Assembly: GCA_041495845.1 (NCBI GenBank)
Contig: JBGQDM010000076.1
Span: 1-15,445, forward strand
Length of the DNA stretch: 15,445 nt
Origin: JBGQDM01 sp041495845
GTDB taxonomy: Bacteria > Acidobacteriota > Terriglobia > Terriglobales > Acidobacteriaceae
Reading direction: 5' to 3'
Numbering within the stretch: position 1 is the stretch's first letter; the number at the start of each line of letters is the position of its first letter. The notes below the pieces were generated by a model. That model saw only the letters and a list, made by a program, of their open reading frames with translations, made no database searches and was not told where the DNA came from. Shown piece by piece: positions 6,016 to 14,217 of the stretch. The position numbers and the translations under genes were made by a program.

Positions 6016-7455
6016 TCACTTGGATTTTTCCTCCGCCTTGGCGATGGCTTCCACTCCCGCCAGCATCTTGTCCAGATCACTGCGGCTGTAGTAGTGCCCG
6101 CGCAGAATCACCGCCGCGATCTTCCGCGTGTTGCGGATGTCGTCGAGCGGATTGGCCTCCAGCAGCACCAGGTTGGCAGGCTGCTTGGCATCAATCGTTC
6201 CAGCATCTTGGCGGCCGAGAAACGTTCCCACATTCACCGTCGCTGTGCGTAACGCATCCAGCGGGGTAAACCCGGCGCGCACCAGCAATTCCAATTCGCT
6301 GTGCAAAGACCAGCCCGGTAACAGGAACGGGTCAGGACTGTCCGTGCCGGATAGAAACTGCACCCCTGCCTCTCGCATGACATGCACAAGCGCGAGGTCA
6401 TGCTGGAACGACGTCTTGAACCCGGCGATAACGGCCGGGGGCGTGGGCGCTTGTGCTTCCCATTGCTGGCGCGCCCAGGCCGGTGCATACCGAAGCACGT
6501 TGCTCTTCGTCAGCGCCGGATTGTCGAGCGCAGTCTGGGTCTGCCACCAGACGAGTGTAGGTACCTGCCACGTACCCGTCTCGCGGAATTGCGCAAACAG
6601 GCGCGCCGCCTTCGTCGCGTCGTAGGTGCTTTCCGCCTCGCGGCTAGCCGCAGAGTAGGCGGCGCCATCGTTTCTGGCCAGCGCGTCCATCTTCTTGCGG
6701 CGCAGCTCATCTTCCCGCGCGGAGCAGGCCAGCGCAATGCCGCTCAGGTGTTCGATGCTCTTTTGTCCGGCGTTAGCGGCCTCTTCCGCGCTGAGCGAGT
6801 CCGGCACATGTCCAGCCAAGGCAATCTTCTGCTGGCGACACTCCGTTGCCAGCGCGAGGTAGGTTTCACGCGGCAGGTCGGAAAGCACTTTGATGAAATC
6901 CACGCCGGTGGTTTTCAGTTCGCCGACTACCTGTCGCGCCTCGTCAGTGGAATGAACGCCTCGCGAACTCGCATCCGCGGGGCCGGCCACGAGAAATGGC
7001 CCGGCAAAGACAATCTCCGGCCCTACCAGCTCGCCGTGCTGGATCTTCTGGCGGCGATCTTGCAGTAGCTTCAGGTCCCCGCCCATATCGCGAATGCCGG
7101 TGATTCCGTTGGCTACATAAAGCGGGTAGATCACGTTTTCATTCCACGGCGCCGCCGGTCCGCCAGCGCTGTGCGCATGCATGTCCCAGAGGCCGGGAAT
7201 CAGATATTTTCCGTTGGCGTTGATGACGATGGTGCGGTTGTGGCCCAGGTTCCCGATCAAGGCCACTTTGGCGATGGTCTGCACTTTGTCGCCTTTGATG
7301 ACCACGTTGACATGGCGATCAATGCTGCCTGAAACCACATCCACCAGATTGACGTTGGTCAGGACCAGCAGCTTTTCCGGCAACTTGCGGGTTGCCAGGG
7401 CGGGGAAAACGAGCGCGACAAAAAGGAGTAGGAAACGTTGAGCGCGGGCACGCAT
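6016..7455 (-). CDS. Secreted amidohydrolase (imidazolonepropionase/prolidase-like, COG1228 type)
   Basis: A 479-residue metal-dependent hydrolase with a signal peptide (residues 1 to about 21, MRARAQRFLLLFVALVF then PALA). An N-terminal beta-sandwich segment (VLTNVNLVDV, KGDKVQTIAKV) precedes the TIM barrel. Metal ligands are visible: H93 and H95 in DMHAH, K189 in DFIKVLSD (the likely carbamylated lysine), H216 in AGHVPDS, H236 in SIEHLSG and D372 in SGTDSPDP. The C-terminal sandwich returns with ANLVLLEANPLDDI. Relatives cleave Xaa-Pro or other dipeptides, or cyclic amides; here the substrate is unknown. The start at 7455 is chosen for the signal peptide and because it does not overlap the upstream gene. 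A TTG at 7503 would overlap it. The Shine-Dalgarno is poor. The deaminase gene ends 22 bases upstream. Confidence 0.9.
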   Translation of the reverse strand: MRARAQRFLLLFVALVFPALATRKLPEKLLVLTNVNLVDVVSGSIDRHVNVVIKGDKVQTIAKVALIGNLGHNRTIVINANGKYLIPGLWDMHAHSAGGPAAPWNENVIYPLYVANGITGIRDMGGDLKLLQDRRQKIQHGELVGPEIVFAGPFLVAGPADASSRGVHSTDEARQVVGELKTTGVDFIKVLSDLPRETYLALATECRQQKIALAGHVPDSLSAEEAANAGQKSIEHLSGIALACSAREDELRRKKMDALARNDGAAYSAASREAESTYDATKAARLFAQFRETGTWQVPTLVWWQTQTALDNPALTKSNVLRYAPAWARQQWEAQAPTPPAVIAGFKTSFQHDLALVHVMREAGVQFLSGTDSPDPFLLPGWSLHSELELLVRAGFTPLDALRTATVNVGTFLGRQDAGTIDAKQPANLVLLEANPLDDIRNTRKIAAVILRGHYYSRSDLDKMLAGVEAIAKAEEKSK

Positions 7456-7477
7456 GGGCCGAAGACCGTGACTCAGC

Positions 7478-8488
7478 CTAAGGGCGGGGCGCGGCGGCGT
7501 CAAACATTTTCATGAACGCCAGTTTTTTCCCCGGGGCGAGGAACGAGGCTTCAAAAGCGTTACGGGCAATTTCTCGCAACTGCTCCTCGGTGAAGGCAAA
7601 GGTCTGCTGCGCCAGCGCATATTCGGCGCTCAGGCTGGTGCGAAACATGGCCGGATCGTCGGTGTTGAGTGTGACCATCAACCCCTGCTCAAAATACTGG
7701 CGTAAAGGATGATCTTCAATCCGCGGGCAACATCCGGTGCTCAGGTTCGAACTCAGACAGACCTCCACGGGCACCTGACGCCGCGCGAGTTCTTCCACCA
7801 ATTCCGCGTCGTGTACGGCCGTTAGCCCATGTCCGATGCGCTCCGCGCCAATATTCAACGCGCCCCAGACGGAGTCCGGGCCGGCGCTCTCCCCGGCGTG
7901 GGCAGTCAGATGCAAGCCCTGGTCACGGGCGTAGGCGTAGACCTCGCGGAATAATTCCGGAGCGGCCCGGCGTTCGTCACCGCCAATGCCGAGCCCGGCC
8001 ACGCCGCGCTCGCGGAACTGAACTGCCAAATCCGCCACCCGGCGTGCCTGCTCCGGCCCGAAGTGACGCACGGCGTCGAAAATCCAGAGTACAGAAACGC
8101 CGAAATCGCGCTCTCCGCGTTCCCGCGCGCGCTCCAGACCTTCGAAAATCGCGGCGAAGTCAAGGTTCCGCCACAGGCACACGCCCACGGAAACAAAGAC
8201 TTCAGCGTGCACCGTGTTGTCCGCATGCAACTGCTCCATCATGCGATGAGCGATCAGCTCGTAATCGTCAGCGTCGCGCAGCGGTTCCGTAGCGTCCCGA
8301 AAAGCAAGCAGGAAGCCGGCGAAATCCTGGTAGCGGTAGAGGGCCTCGGCGGCGGCCAGGTCCGCACCCGCGAGGCCATGACGCCGGCGCAGTTCCACCA
8401 GCGTGGCCGGCGCAATTGTGCCTTCCAGATGGAGATGCAAATCCGCCTTGGGCAGGCGTCGGAGAAACACGGTAGGCGCAGCGGTCAT
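7478..8488 (-). CDS. Adenosine deaminase family protein
   Basis: A 336-residue cytoplasmic zinc hydrolase of the adenosine/AMP deaminase superfamily. The zinc-site motifs are intact: H18 and H20 in KADLHLHLEGT, H197 and E200 in TAHAGES, H220 in RIGHGL and D277/D278 in LNTDDP, with SSNLSTG (246-252) completing the pocket. Length and motif order are normal. Expected chemistry is hydrolytic deamination of a 6-aminopurine compound such as adenosine. Some members of this same family instead act on adenine or on 6-aminodeoxyfutalosine in the futalosine menaquinone route, and the sequence alone does not decide. It lies between the permease and the secreted amidohydrolase, on the same strand, in a block that looks like scavenging. 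The ATG at 8488 lacks a strong Shine-Dalgarno. Confidence 0.9.
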   Translation of the reverse strand: MTAAPTVFLRRLPKADLHLHLEGTIAPATLVELRRRHGLAGADLAAAEALYRYQDFAGFLLAFRDATEPLRDADDYELIAHRMMEQLHADNTVHAEVFVSVGVCLWRNLDFAAIFEGLERARERGERDFGVSVLWIFDAVRHFGPEQARRVADLAVQFRERGVAGLGIGGDERRAAPELFREVYAYARDQGLHLTAHAGESAGPDSVWGALNIGAERIGHGLTAVHDAELVEELARRQVPVEVCLSSNLSTGCCPRIEDHPLRQYFEQGLMVTLNTDDPAMFRTSLSAEYALAQQTFAFTEEQLREIARNAFEASFLAPGKKLAFMKMFDAAAPRP

Positions 8489-8533
8489 TAGGATTTCAGA
8501 TCTCAGAGTGCAGATTGCAGGAGTAGCGTCGAA

Positions 8534-8557
8534 TTTTCAATGAAGCAATCTTGAAAA
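8534..8557. repeat. AT-rich inverted repeat downstream of the permease gene
   Basis: TTTTCAA (8534-8540) and TTGAAAA (8551-8557) are perfect inverted arms around a ten-base loop, in the 88-base gap between the permease stop and the deaminase start. It stands out against the GC-rich surroundings. It could be a weak terminator for the permease or an operator for the deaminase; nothing decides between them. Confidence 0.3.
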
Positions 8558-8576
8558 CTGAGTTCTTGATGCGTGT

Positions 8577-10109
8577 CTAACCGCGCCGGCCGGCAAATTC
8601 GCTGCGATGGCGGCTGTAGAAAAAATAGACCGCCAGGCCGAGTACGAGCCAGCCGATAAACCGCACCCAGGTAATTACGGTAAGCCCCGTCATCAGCCCG
8701 CCGCAGAGGATGATCGAAATCAACGGGAACCACGGTGCGAGGGGGACCTTGAAAACGCGTGGGCGGTCGGGATCGGTACGCCGCAACAGAATCACGCCCA
8801 GGGAAACCAGCACAAAGGCAAACAGCGTGCCAATGTTGGAAAGGTCGGCGGCGTCGCTGATGGCGAAAATTCCGGCGGGAATTCCGACTGCGAAGCCCGC
8901 AATCCAGGTGGACCAGTGCGGTGTCTTGAACTTCGGATGCACCTTGGAGAATATCTTGGGAAACAAGCCGTCGCGCGACATGGCATACCAGATGCGCGCC
9001 TGGCCATACTGAAACACAAGCAGCGACGAAACCATGCCGGTGAGCGCGCCGATCACGATGACGCTGCGGGAGAGCCGGCTTGCCCCCAGATGTTGCAGCG
9101 CGTAAGCCACCGGTGCTTGCGACGCTTCGCCGGAGAGGAAGGTCGTGTACTTCATCATGCCCAGCAGGACAATGGAAACGCCGACGTAGAGCAGGGTGCA
9201 CACAATCAGCGAACCGATGATGCCAATGGGCAGATCGCGCTGCGGGTTCTTGGATTCCTCCGCCGCTGTCGAAACCGAATCGAAGCCAATGTAGGTGAAA
9301 AATACGATGGCCCCCCCCGTCACGACGCCGGCAAAACCGGATGGCGCGAAAGGCCGCCAGTTGCTTGGGTTCACCAGCGCCCCACCGACCACCAGGAAAA
9401 CCAGAATGGCCCCGATCTTCACCGCCACCATGACATTGTTGGCTTTGGCTGATTCGCGCACGCCGCGCACCAGCAGCACAGTCAATATGAAGACGATGAA
9501 AAATGCGGGGAAGTTGAAGTACGCTCCCGTCCAGTGTCCCGTCTCCCACACCGGCGTGGACCAACGGTCGGGAAGGTTCAGGCCGAACGAAGCGAGTTGC
9601 GCCTTGGTGTAGGCGCTGAATCCGATCGCGACCACTACATTGCTGACCACATACTCCAGGATCAGGTCCCAACCGATAATCCAGGCAAAAATCTCGCCCA
9701 GGGTGGCGTAGGAATACGTGTACGCGCTACCCGCGATCGGAATCATCGAAGCTAGCTCCGCGTAACACAGGCCGGCAAAGCTGCAGGCAAGGGCCACCAG
9801 GAAGAACGAGAGCGCAATGGATGGGCCGGCGGCTGGGCGACCGTGCATCAGCACGTCAGCCGAGCCCCCGCCGCGCAGAAAATTTACGACCAGATCCAGT
9901 ACCTGCGCATGCAGAATCGAGGGGACCTGGAAATATTCACCAGCTGCGGCGGTGCCGGTCAGCACAAAAATCCCGGAACCAATAATGGCGCCGATACCCA
10001 GCGCCGTCAGCGACCACGGTCCCAGAGACTTCTGCAACCGCTGTCCCGGCGCGTCCGCTTCCGCGATCAGCTTGTCAATGGACTTCCGCGCAAACAGTTG
10101 GTTGGCCAG
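8577..10109 (-). CDS. APC-superfamily amino acid permease (cationic amino acid transporter type), probable CTG start
   Basis: A polytopic inner-membrane transporter of about 510 residues with roughly 12 hydrophobic helices. The first helix carries the family signature LGIGAIIGSGIFVLTG (38-52), followed by CYAELASMIPIAGSAYTYSY and the cytoplasmic loop IGFDSVSTAAEESKNPQRDLPIG. These point to the CAT branch (TC 2.A.3.3), which imports amino acids by proton-coupled or facilitated transport. A roughly 38-residue loop between helices 1 and 2 (58-95) is longer than in classical CAT proteins. Relatives begin with Met-Ala-Asn/Ser just before 'LF..KSIDKL'. Here that codon is CTG (10107-10109), with GAGGA (10117-10121) seven bases upstream. 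A TTG at 10184 would begin before a strong palindrome and give a proline-rich, unlikely N-terminus; a TTG at 10148 has no ribosome site. Substrate is unassigned. Confidence 0.9.
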   Translation of the reverse strand: MANQLFARKSIDKLIAEADAPGQRLQKSLGPWSLTALGIGAIIGSGIFVLTGTAAAGEYFQVPSILHAQVLDLVVNFLRGGGSADVLMHGRPAAGPSIALSFFLVALACSFAGLCYAELASMIPIAGSAYTYSYATLGEIFAWIIGWDLILEYVVSNVVVAIGFSAYTKAQLASFGLNLPDRWSTPVWETGHWTGAYFNFPAFFIVFILTVLLVRGVRESAKANNVMVAVKIGAILVFLVVGGALVNPSNWRPFAPSGFAGVVTGGAIVFFTYIGFDSVSTAAEESKNPQRDLPIGIIGSLIVCTLLYVGVSIVLLGMMKYTTFLSGEASQAPVAYALQHLGASRLSRSVIVIGALTGMVSSLLVFQYGQARIWYAMSRDGLFPKIFSKVHPKFKTPHWSTWIAGFAVGIPAGIFAISDAADLSNIGTLFAFVLVSLGVILLRRTDPDRPRVFKVPLAPWFPLISIILCGGLMTGLTVITWVRFIGWLVLGLAVYFFYSRHRSEFAGRRG

Positions 10110-10116
10110 TGGAGTG

Positions 10117-10121
10117 TCCTC
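10117..10121 (-). promoter_or_regulatory. Shine-Dalgarno GAGGA pointing to a CTG start codon
   Basis: On the minus strand GAGGA lies exactly seven bases before the CTG at 10109-10107. No ATG, GTG or TTG codon in the permease frame has comparable spacing, so this site decides the start. Confidence 0.55.
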
Positions 10122-10148
10122 GGGTTGAGTTCGACTGCGCCAAGGCAA

Positions 10149-10169
10149 GCCCGGGTCCTGGACCCGGGC
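10149..10169. repeat. Perfect GC-rich palindrome between the basic peptide gene and the permease
   Basis: Arms GCCCGGGTCC (10149-10158) and GGACCCGGGC (10160-10169) are exact reverse complements around one base. The hairpin begins 15 bases after the stop of the small basic gene, and no T-run follows it on the minus strand. It could be a Rho-independent-like brake, an mRNA-end stabiliser or a dyad binding site. It argues against translation of the permease starting upstream of it. Confidence 0.6.
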
Positions 10170-10184
10170 CTGCACGGGCTGCAA

Positions 10185-10346
10185 CTACCGCTTGCTCTGG
10201 CCGCGTACCAGCTTTTTCACTTTGCCTTTTTTCGAACCGCGCGGGTAGTCTCGGGCCTGCAACGGCTTCTCCGCTTTACGCTTCTTGCGCGACGCACGCC
10301 GTAGTTTCTTGCGTTCGTCCTTGCTCAGACTCTTGGTATTTGCCAT
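10185..10346 (-). CDS. Small, very basic hypothetical protein
   Basis: A 53-residue protein starting MANTKSLSKDERKKLRRASR and ending with GKVKKLVRGQSKR. About 40 percent of residues are Lys or Arg, and it has no hydrophobic stretch or cysteine, so it is probably a cytoplasmic nucleic-acid or ribosome-associated protein. This is an inference from composition. The opening MANTKS recalls ribosomal protein S20, but the rest does not match and S20 is longer. I do not recognise the family. Possible longer starts are an ATG at 10382 and a GTG at 10403; the GTG would overlap the helicase stop as GTGA, a coupling arrangement. None has a good Shine-Dalgarno. It lies between the helicase and the palindrome at 10149-10169. 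Confidence 0.6.
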   Translation of the reverse strand: MANTKSLSKDERKKLRRASRKKRKAEKPLQARDYPRGSKKGKVKKLVRGQSKR

Positions 10347-10399
10347 GAATACTTGTGATTTCCCTTCGTCAATTGTCGCCATGCACAGGGCACGACGAA

Positions 10400-13030
10400 T
10401 CACACTCGCTCCAGCTGAGCGTACTTCTCCACCAGCTTCTTCAATCCAAAGCCATCGAATTGTACCGTAATCTTGGCTTCTTCACCTTCTCCTTCGCGGC
10501 GGAAGACCGTGCCCTCGCCGTACTTGGGATGGCGCACTTTCTGGCCGGGGTTGAAGCCGCGACGGCCGCTGGGCTTTTCCGGCGGCATTTTGGGCAGGGT
10601 GAACTTGCGTCCTCGAGAAGCGAAGAACTCGGCAATGTTTTCAATTGAGTTGTAGGCCGGGACGGAATAGCCAGTTCGTTTCTGATCAGGAACAGCATGC
10701 GTTGCGCTCTGGTCTTCATCCTCGTAGGCGTAGTGTGCACCGGTGGCATCGTTGGGCGCCGGTCTCCGTCCCGCCGATTGACCAGCGGCTCGCCCTCCTG
10801 CGCGCCCCCGATTGCGCCCGCCCAGTTCCTCCACCAGCCCGGCCGGAACTTCTTCCAGAAATCGTGACGGCACACTGGCGTCCGGCAGGTCCGTGCCCCA
10901 GCGGCGGCGGTAACAGGCGCGAGTTAAGACGAGCGCATCCATGGCGCGCGTCATACCCACGTAGCAGAGGCGGCGCTCTTCTTCCATGTCTTCCGGCGCC
11001 AGCAACGTGCGCGAGTGGGGAAATAGGCCTTCCTCCAGTCCGCATAAGAAGACCAACGGAAACTCTAACCCTTTGGCGGCGTGCAGGGTCATCAGCGTGA
11101 TCTGGGCCCGCTCGTCGTACTGGTCAGCATCGCTCACCAGCGCCGCGTGGTCCAGAAACTGCTCCAGCGTTTCGCCGCGGTCTTTCGAATCCATGGCCGC
11201 GTTGACCAGTTCGCGCAGGTTGTCGACGCGCCCCAACGCTTCCGGTGTGTCTTCCGCTTCGAGCTGTTTGATGTAACCGGTGCGGTCAATCAGGAATTTG
11301 AGAATTTCGGCAGTGCTGATGGTGGGAGCGTCCGCTGCTGTCTCTCCCTGCTCCGGACTTGGCGACAAATCGCTAGCGGCAAGCGCGTCGGCGCGGGATT
11401 CACCGGATTCGCCGGAATCATCCATCTCAAAGCCAAAACTGAAGTTGGTGGGATCGAAAGCCGTGGCGTCGTTGGCGTGGCGGTCTTCGGCGCCGGTATC
11501 GCTCGGGCTGGATCGCGGCAGCCCGGTTGTCTCCAACTCCGCGCTGCTCGCCGCCAGTCGGTCAGCATAATTTCCTGCCAGCATGGCGCGCGCATCTTCG
11601 ATCAAATCGCGAAAACTCCGCAGTGCCGCCACCGCGCGCGCGGGCAAAAGCTGGCGCTCAATCGTCTCGCCCATCGCGCCCCATAGTGACCGCCCCGTTT
11701 CCAGCGCGACGCGTTCCAGCGTTTCCATGGTGCTCTTGCCGATCCCACGTACCGGTGTATTGATCACGCGCAAGAGTGCAATGGAGTCGTCGGGGTTCTG
11801 GATCAGTTTCAAATACGAGATCATGTCTTTGATCTCGGTGCGCTCGTAGAACGAGAATCCCCCGACAACGTGGTACTTGAGCTGATAGCGCCGCAGCGCT
11901 TCCTCGAACAGCCGCGACTGCGAATTGAGCCGGTAGAGTACGGCGGCATGGCGCTGCTCCCCTCGTTCGGCCGCTTCGCGCAGATAACGCGCCAGGTAGT
12001 CCGCTACAAACAACGCTTCGTTCTCCGCGTCGGGCGCTTCGTAGTAGCCGAGATTGGCGCCACCCTGGCGGTCAGTCCACAGGTTCTTGCCCTTGCGCCG
12101 GACATTGTGGGCCACCACCGCCGACGCCGCTTCCAAAATGTTCTGGGTAGAACGGTAGTTCTGTTCCAGGCGGACGATCTTCGCTTCCGGAAAGTCCTGC
12201 TCGAACTCCAGAATGTTGCGAATGTCGGCTCCACGCCAGGAATAGATGGACTGGTCTTCGTCGCCGACCGCGCATACGTTGTGATGTTCCTGCGCCAGCA
12301 ATCGCATCAGTTCGTACTGCGGGCGATTGGTGTCCTGATACTCGTCCACGTGCACGTAGGCAAAACGCCGGTTATAGTGTTCGCGTACCGCCGGAATGGC
12401 CTTCAAGAGGCGCACTGCTTCCAGCAACAGGTCATCGAAATCCAGTGCATTCGCCTTGGCCAGCTCCTTCCGGTAGACCTGGTAAATCTGCGCCACGCGC
12501 TCGCTCTTGGGATCGTTCGAGTCGAGGTAAAGTTCCTGCGGATCGAGCATGTGGTTCTTGGCCCAGGAGATGCGCGAGAGCACGGTGCGCGGAGTCAGCT
12601 GCTTGTCGTCCAGCCCCAGGCGACGCATGGCGGCTTTGACCACCGACTGCTGATCGCTTTCGTCGTAGATGACGAAATTCTTGGTGTGCCCGATGGCTTC
12701 GCCGGCGGCGGTGGTGATACGCAAATGTTCAATATCGCGCCGCAGCAACCGCACGCAGAAAGAATGGAACGTCGAGATCACCGGCCGGGCAATGGAAAAG
12801 CCGCTGGTCAGCTTTTCTACTCGTCCGGCCATTTCCGCCGCGGCTTTGTTGGTGAAGGTAACCGCCAGAATGAATTCCGGCCGCACGCCCAGCGACTCAA
12901 TCAGGTGCGCAATCCGATAGGTGATGACCCGCGTCTTGCCGCTGCCCGCGCCGGCCAGGATCAGCACCGGCCCGTCCGTGGCTTCCACGGCTTCGCGTTG
13001 CTGCGGGTTCAATTGGTCAAGGAAGGACAA
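10400..13030 (-). CDS. pcrA: UvrD/PcrA-type DNA helicase with an acidic insert
   Basis: An SF1A 3'-5' helicase of about 876 residues acting in DNA repair and replication restart. All motifs are present: Walker A GAGSGKT (27-33), Ia TFTNKAAAEM, Walker B VDEYQDT (228-234), III GDEDQSIYSWRGA (256-268), IV EQNYRS, V TLHAAKGLEF (648-657) and VI CYVGMTRA (689-696). The C-terminus (824-876, GFNPGQKVRHPKYGEGTV then ITVQFDGFG) is the Tudor-like domain that in PcrA contacts RNA polymerase. It is longer than usual (about 720-750) mainly because residues about 492-570 form an Asp/Glu/Ser-rich, probably disordered insert in subdomain 2B, and 735-815 form a long linker. The start is uncertain: the TTG at 13030 (MSFLDQLNPQQREAV) has GGAG nine bases upstream; a GTG at 13045 adds five residues. 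The small basic gene follows. Confidence 0.93.
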   Translation of the reverse strand: MSFLDQLNPQQREAVEATDGPVLILAGAGSGKTRVITYRIAHLIESLGVRPEFILAVTFTNKAAAEMAGRVEKLTSGFSIARPVISTFHSFCVRLLRRDIEHLRITTAAGEAIGHTKNFVIYDESDQQSVVKAAMRRLGLDDKQLTPRTVLSRISWAKNHMLDPQELYLDSNDPKSERVAQIYQVYRKELAKANALDFDDLLLEAVRLLKAIPAVREHYNRRFAYVHVDEYQDTNRPQYELMRLLAQEHHNVCAVGDEDQSIYSWRGADIRNILEFEQDFPEAKIVRLEQNYRSTQNILEAASAVVAHNVRRKGKNLWTDRQGGANLGYYEAPDAENEALFVADYLARYLREAAERGEQRHAAVLYRLNSQSRLFEEALRRYQLKYHVVGGFSFYERTEIKDMISYLKLIQNPDDSIALLRVINTPVRGIGKSTMETLERVALETGRSLWGAMGETIERQLLPARAVAALRSFRDLIEDARAMLAGNYADRLAASSAELETTGLPRSSPSDTGAEDRHANDATAFDPTNFSFGFEMDDSGESGESRADALAASDLSPSPEQGETAADAPTISTAEILKFLIDRTGYIKQLEAEDTPEALGRVDNLRELVNAAMDSKDRGETLEQFLDHAALVSDADQYDERAQITLMTLHAAKGLEFPLVFLCGLEEGLFPHSRTLLAPEDMEEERRLCYVGMTRAMDALVLTRACYRRRWGTDLPDASVPSRFLEEVPAGLVEELGGRNRGRAGGRAAGQSAGRRPAPNDATGAHYAYEDEDQSATHAVPDQKRTGYSVPAYNSIENIAEFFASRGRKFTLPKMPPEKPSGRRGFNPGQKVRHPKYGEGTVFRREGEGEEAKITVQFDGFGLKKLVEKYAQLERV

Positions 13031-13177
13031 CTGGAAAGACTCCACTCTGTTCTGGTTGAATTTTACACGTGGAAAAGTTGGAAAGTTGGGCGAAGGCCTG
13101 GTCTGGGTGACCCACGAAGTCTCTTGCAAGAATATGAAGATGCGCTGAGAAGTTGCTGGGCTTGGGTTCCCGCTCCC

Positions 13178-13939
13178 CTAATCCGCGGTTCCGCCGCCGT
13201 CCACCACCAGCGCGGCACCCGTCATGAACGAAGATTCATCGGACGCGAGAAATAACACCGCTTTCGCAATCTCCTCCACCGTGCCAATCCGTCCTAGCGG
13301 ACGCTGATTGCAGCCCTCAAGATATTTCTCCCAGGAGAGCTCACGCCGTTTGGCGTCGTCGGGGAGCATGGGCGTGTCCACGTCGCCGGGGCAGATGCAA
13401 TTCACGCGAATGCCCTCGCGGCCGTGATCAATCGCCAGGGCCTTCGTCATCAGCGTCACGCCACCCTTTGACGCACAATAGGCGACGGCGCGATCGCCGC
13501 CGACAATTCCCCAGCCCGAGCTGTTGTTGATGATGACGCCGTGGTGTTGCGCAATCATCGCGGGCAGCGCGAACTTCGACATGAGAAACGTACCCTTCAG
13601 ATTCACGTCGATCTGCTCGTCCCACTCCTCCTCGGAACACTCCAGAGCGGTCTGCGCGTAGAAAATGCCGGCGTTGTTGAAGAGAATGTCGAGGCAGCCG
13701 AAGGTACGCAGCGTCTCGTCCACGGCCCGGCGGCAATCGGCGGCGACGGCAACGTCGGCACGAATAAAGATGGCCTCATGGCCCTGAGCCCGGATCGTGG
13801 CCACCACGGCAGCGCCGCGCGTTTCGCTCCTCCCCGTGATGGCAACCTTCGCGCCTTCTCTCGCGAAGAGGAGCGCGGTCGCTTCGCCAATCCCCGAAGT
13901 ACCCCCGGTAATCAGAGCGACGCGATCTTTGAGACGCAT
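13178..13939 (-). CDS. Short-chain dehydrogenase/reductase (SDR)
   Basis: A 253-residue cytoplasmic classical SDR oxidoreductase. The nucleotide-binding motif TGGTSGIG spans residues 11-18, NNAG is at 88-91, and the active site shows N113, S140, Y154 and K158 (YCASK). R37, just after the second strand (AITGRS), suggests preference for NADP(H), while D62 closes the adenine pocket as usual. PGDVDTPM (184-191) and the C-terminal LFLASDESSFMTGAALVVDGG are standard. The family oxidises or reduces alcohols, ketones, sugars or acyl-ACP; the substrate here is not deducible. The ATG at 13939 opens the conserved MRLKDRVALITGG; upstream in-frame codons would add a basic, non-conserved tail. It is preceded by a 343-base gap and is likely to have its own promoter. 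The helicase gene begins about 147 bases downstream. Confidence 0.92.
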   Translation of the reverse strand: MRLKDRVALITGGTSGIGEATALLFAREGAKVAITGRSETRGAAVVATIRAQGHEAIFIRADVAVAADCRRAVDETLRTFGCLDILFNNAGIFYAQTALECSEEEWDEQIDVNLKGTFLMSKFALPAMIAQHHGVIINNSSGWGIVGGDRAVAYCASKGGVTLMTKALAIDHGREGIRVNCICPGDVDTPMLPDDAKRRELSWEKYLEGCNQRPLGRIGTVEEIAKAVLFLASDESSFMTGAALVVDGGGTAD

Positions 13940-13982
13940 GGGTTTCGTTTCCGTCGTTTCTGTTCCTGATAGAGCGAGCGAG

Positions 13983-13991
13983 AGTGTAGCA
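13983..13991 (-). promoter_or_regulatory. Possible extended -10 element of the SDR gene
   Basis: On the minus strand TGC-TACACT matches an extended -10 (TGn plus four of six bases of TATAAT), about 44 bases before the SDR start. No convincing -35 is present, which extended -10 promoters can tolerate. It is a weak call. Confidence 0.25.
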
Positions 13992-14217
13992 GAGGGGGAG
14001 GGGTGCCGATAAATCCAATTCCTGCTTTTGATTAGCTTGATGATAAGCACCGGAGCGGCGATTTCCGCCCCGGCTCGACGCGCCAGCGAAGGTTCGGAGC
14101 TTCTCCCGGAATGCCATTTCCTGTGCTTCCGGGCCTCCAGGAGGCGCGCCTGGGACCCGGACGCTCCCAACATCCTTCCGGACGCAGCGAAGCGCCTCAA
14201 ACGTCCCTGTTGATTTG

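Noticed and set aside
10185..10346. The small basic protein as ribosomal protein S20
   Set aside because: Only the first six residues (MANTKS) agree. S20 is about 85 residues with a different helical pattern.
13060..13100. Tandem 'aagttgg' repeats upstream of the helicase as a regulatory array
   Set aside because: Only two imperfect short copies are present (near 13076 and 13085), which chance explains.
11870..13255. A 461-codon open frame on the + strand opposite the helicase
   Set aside because: The helicase frame carries every SF1A motif. The opposite frame has no domain and runs past the helicase start.
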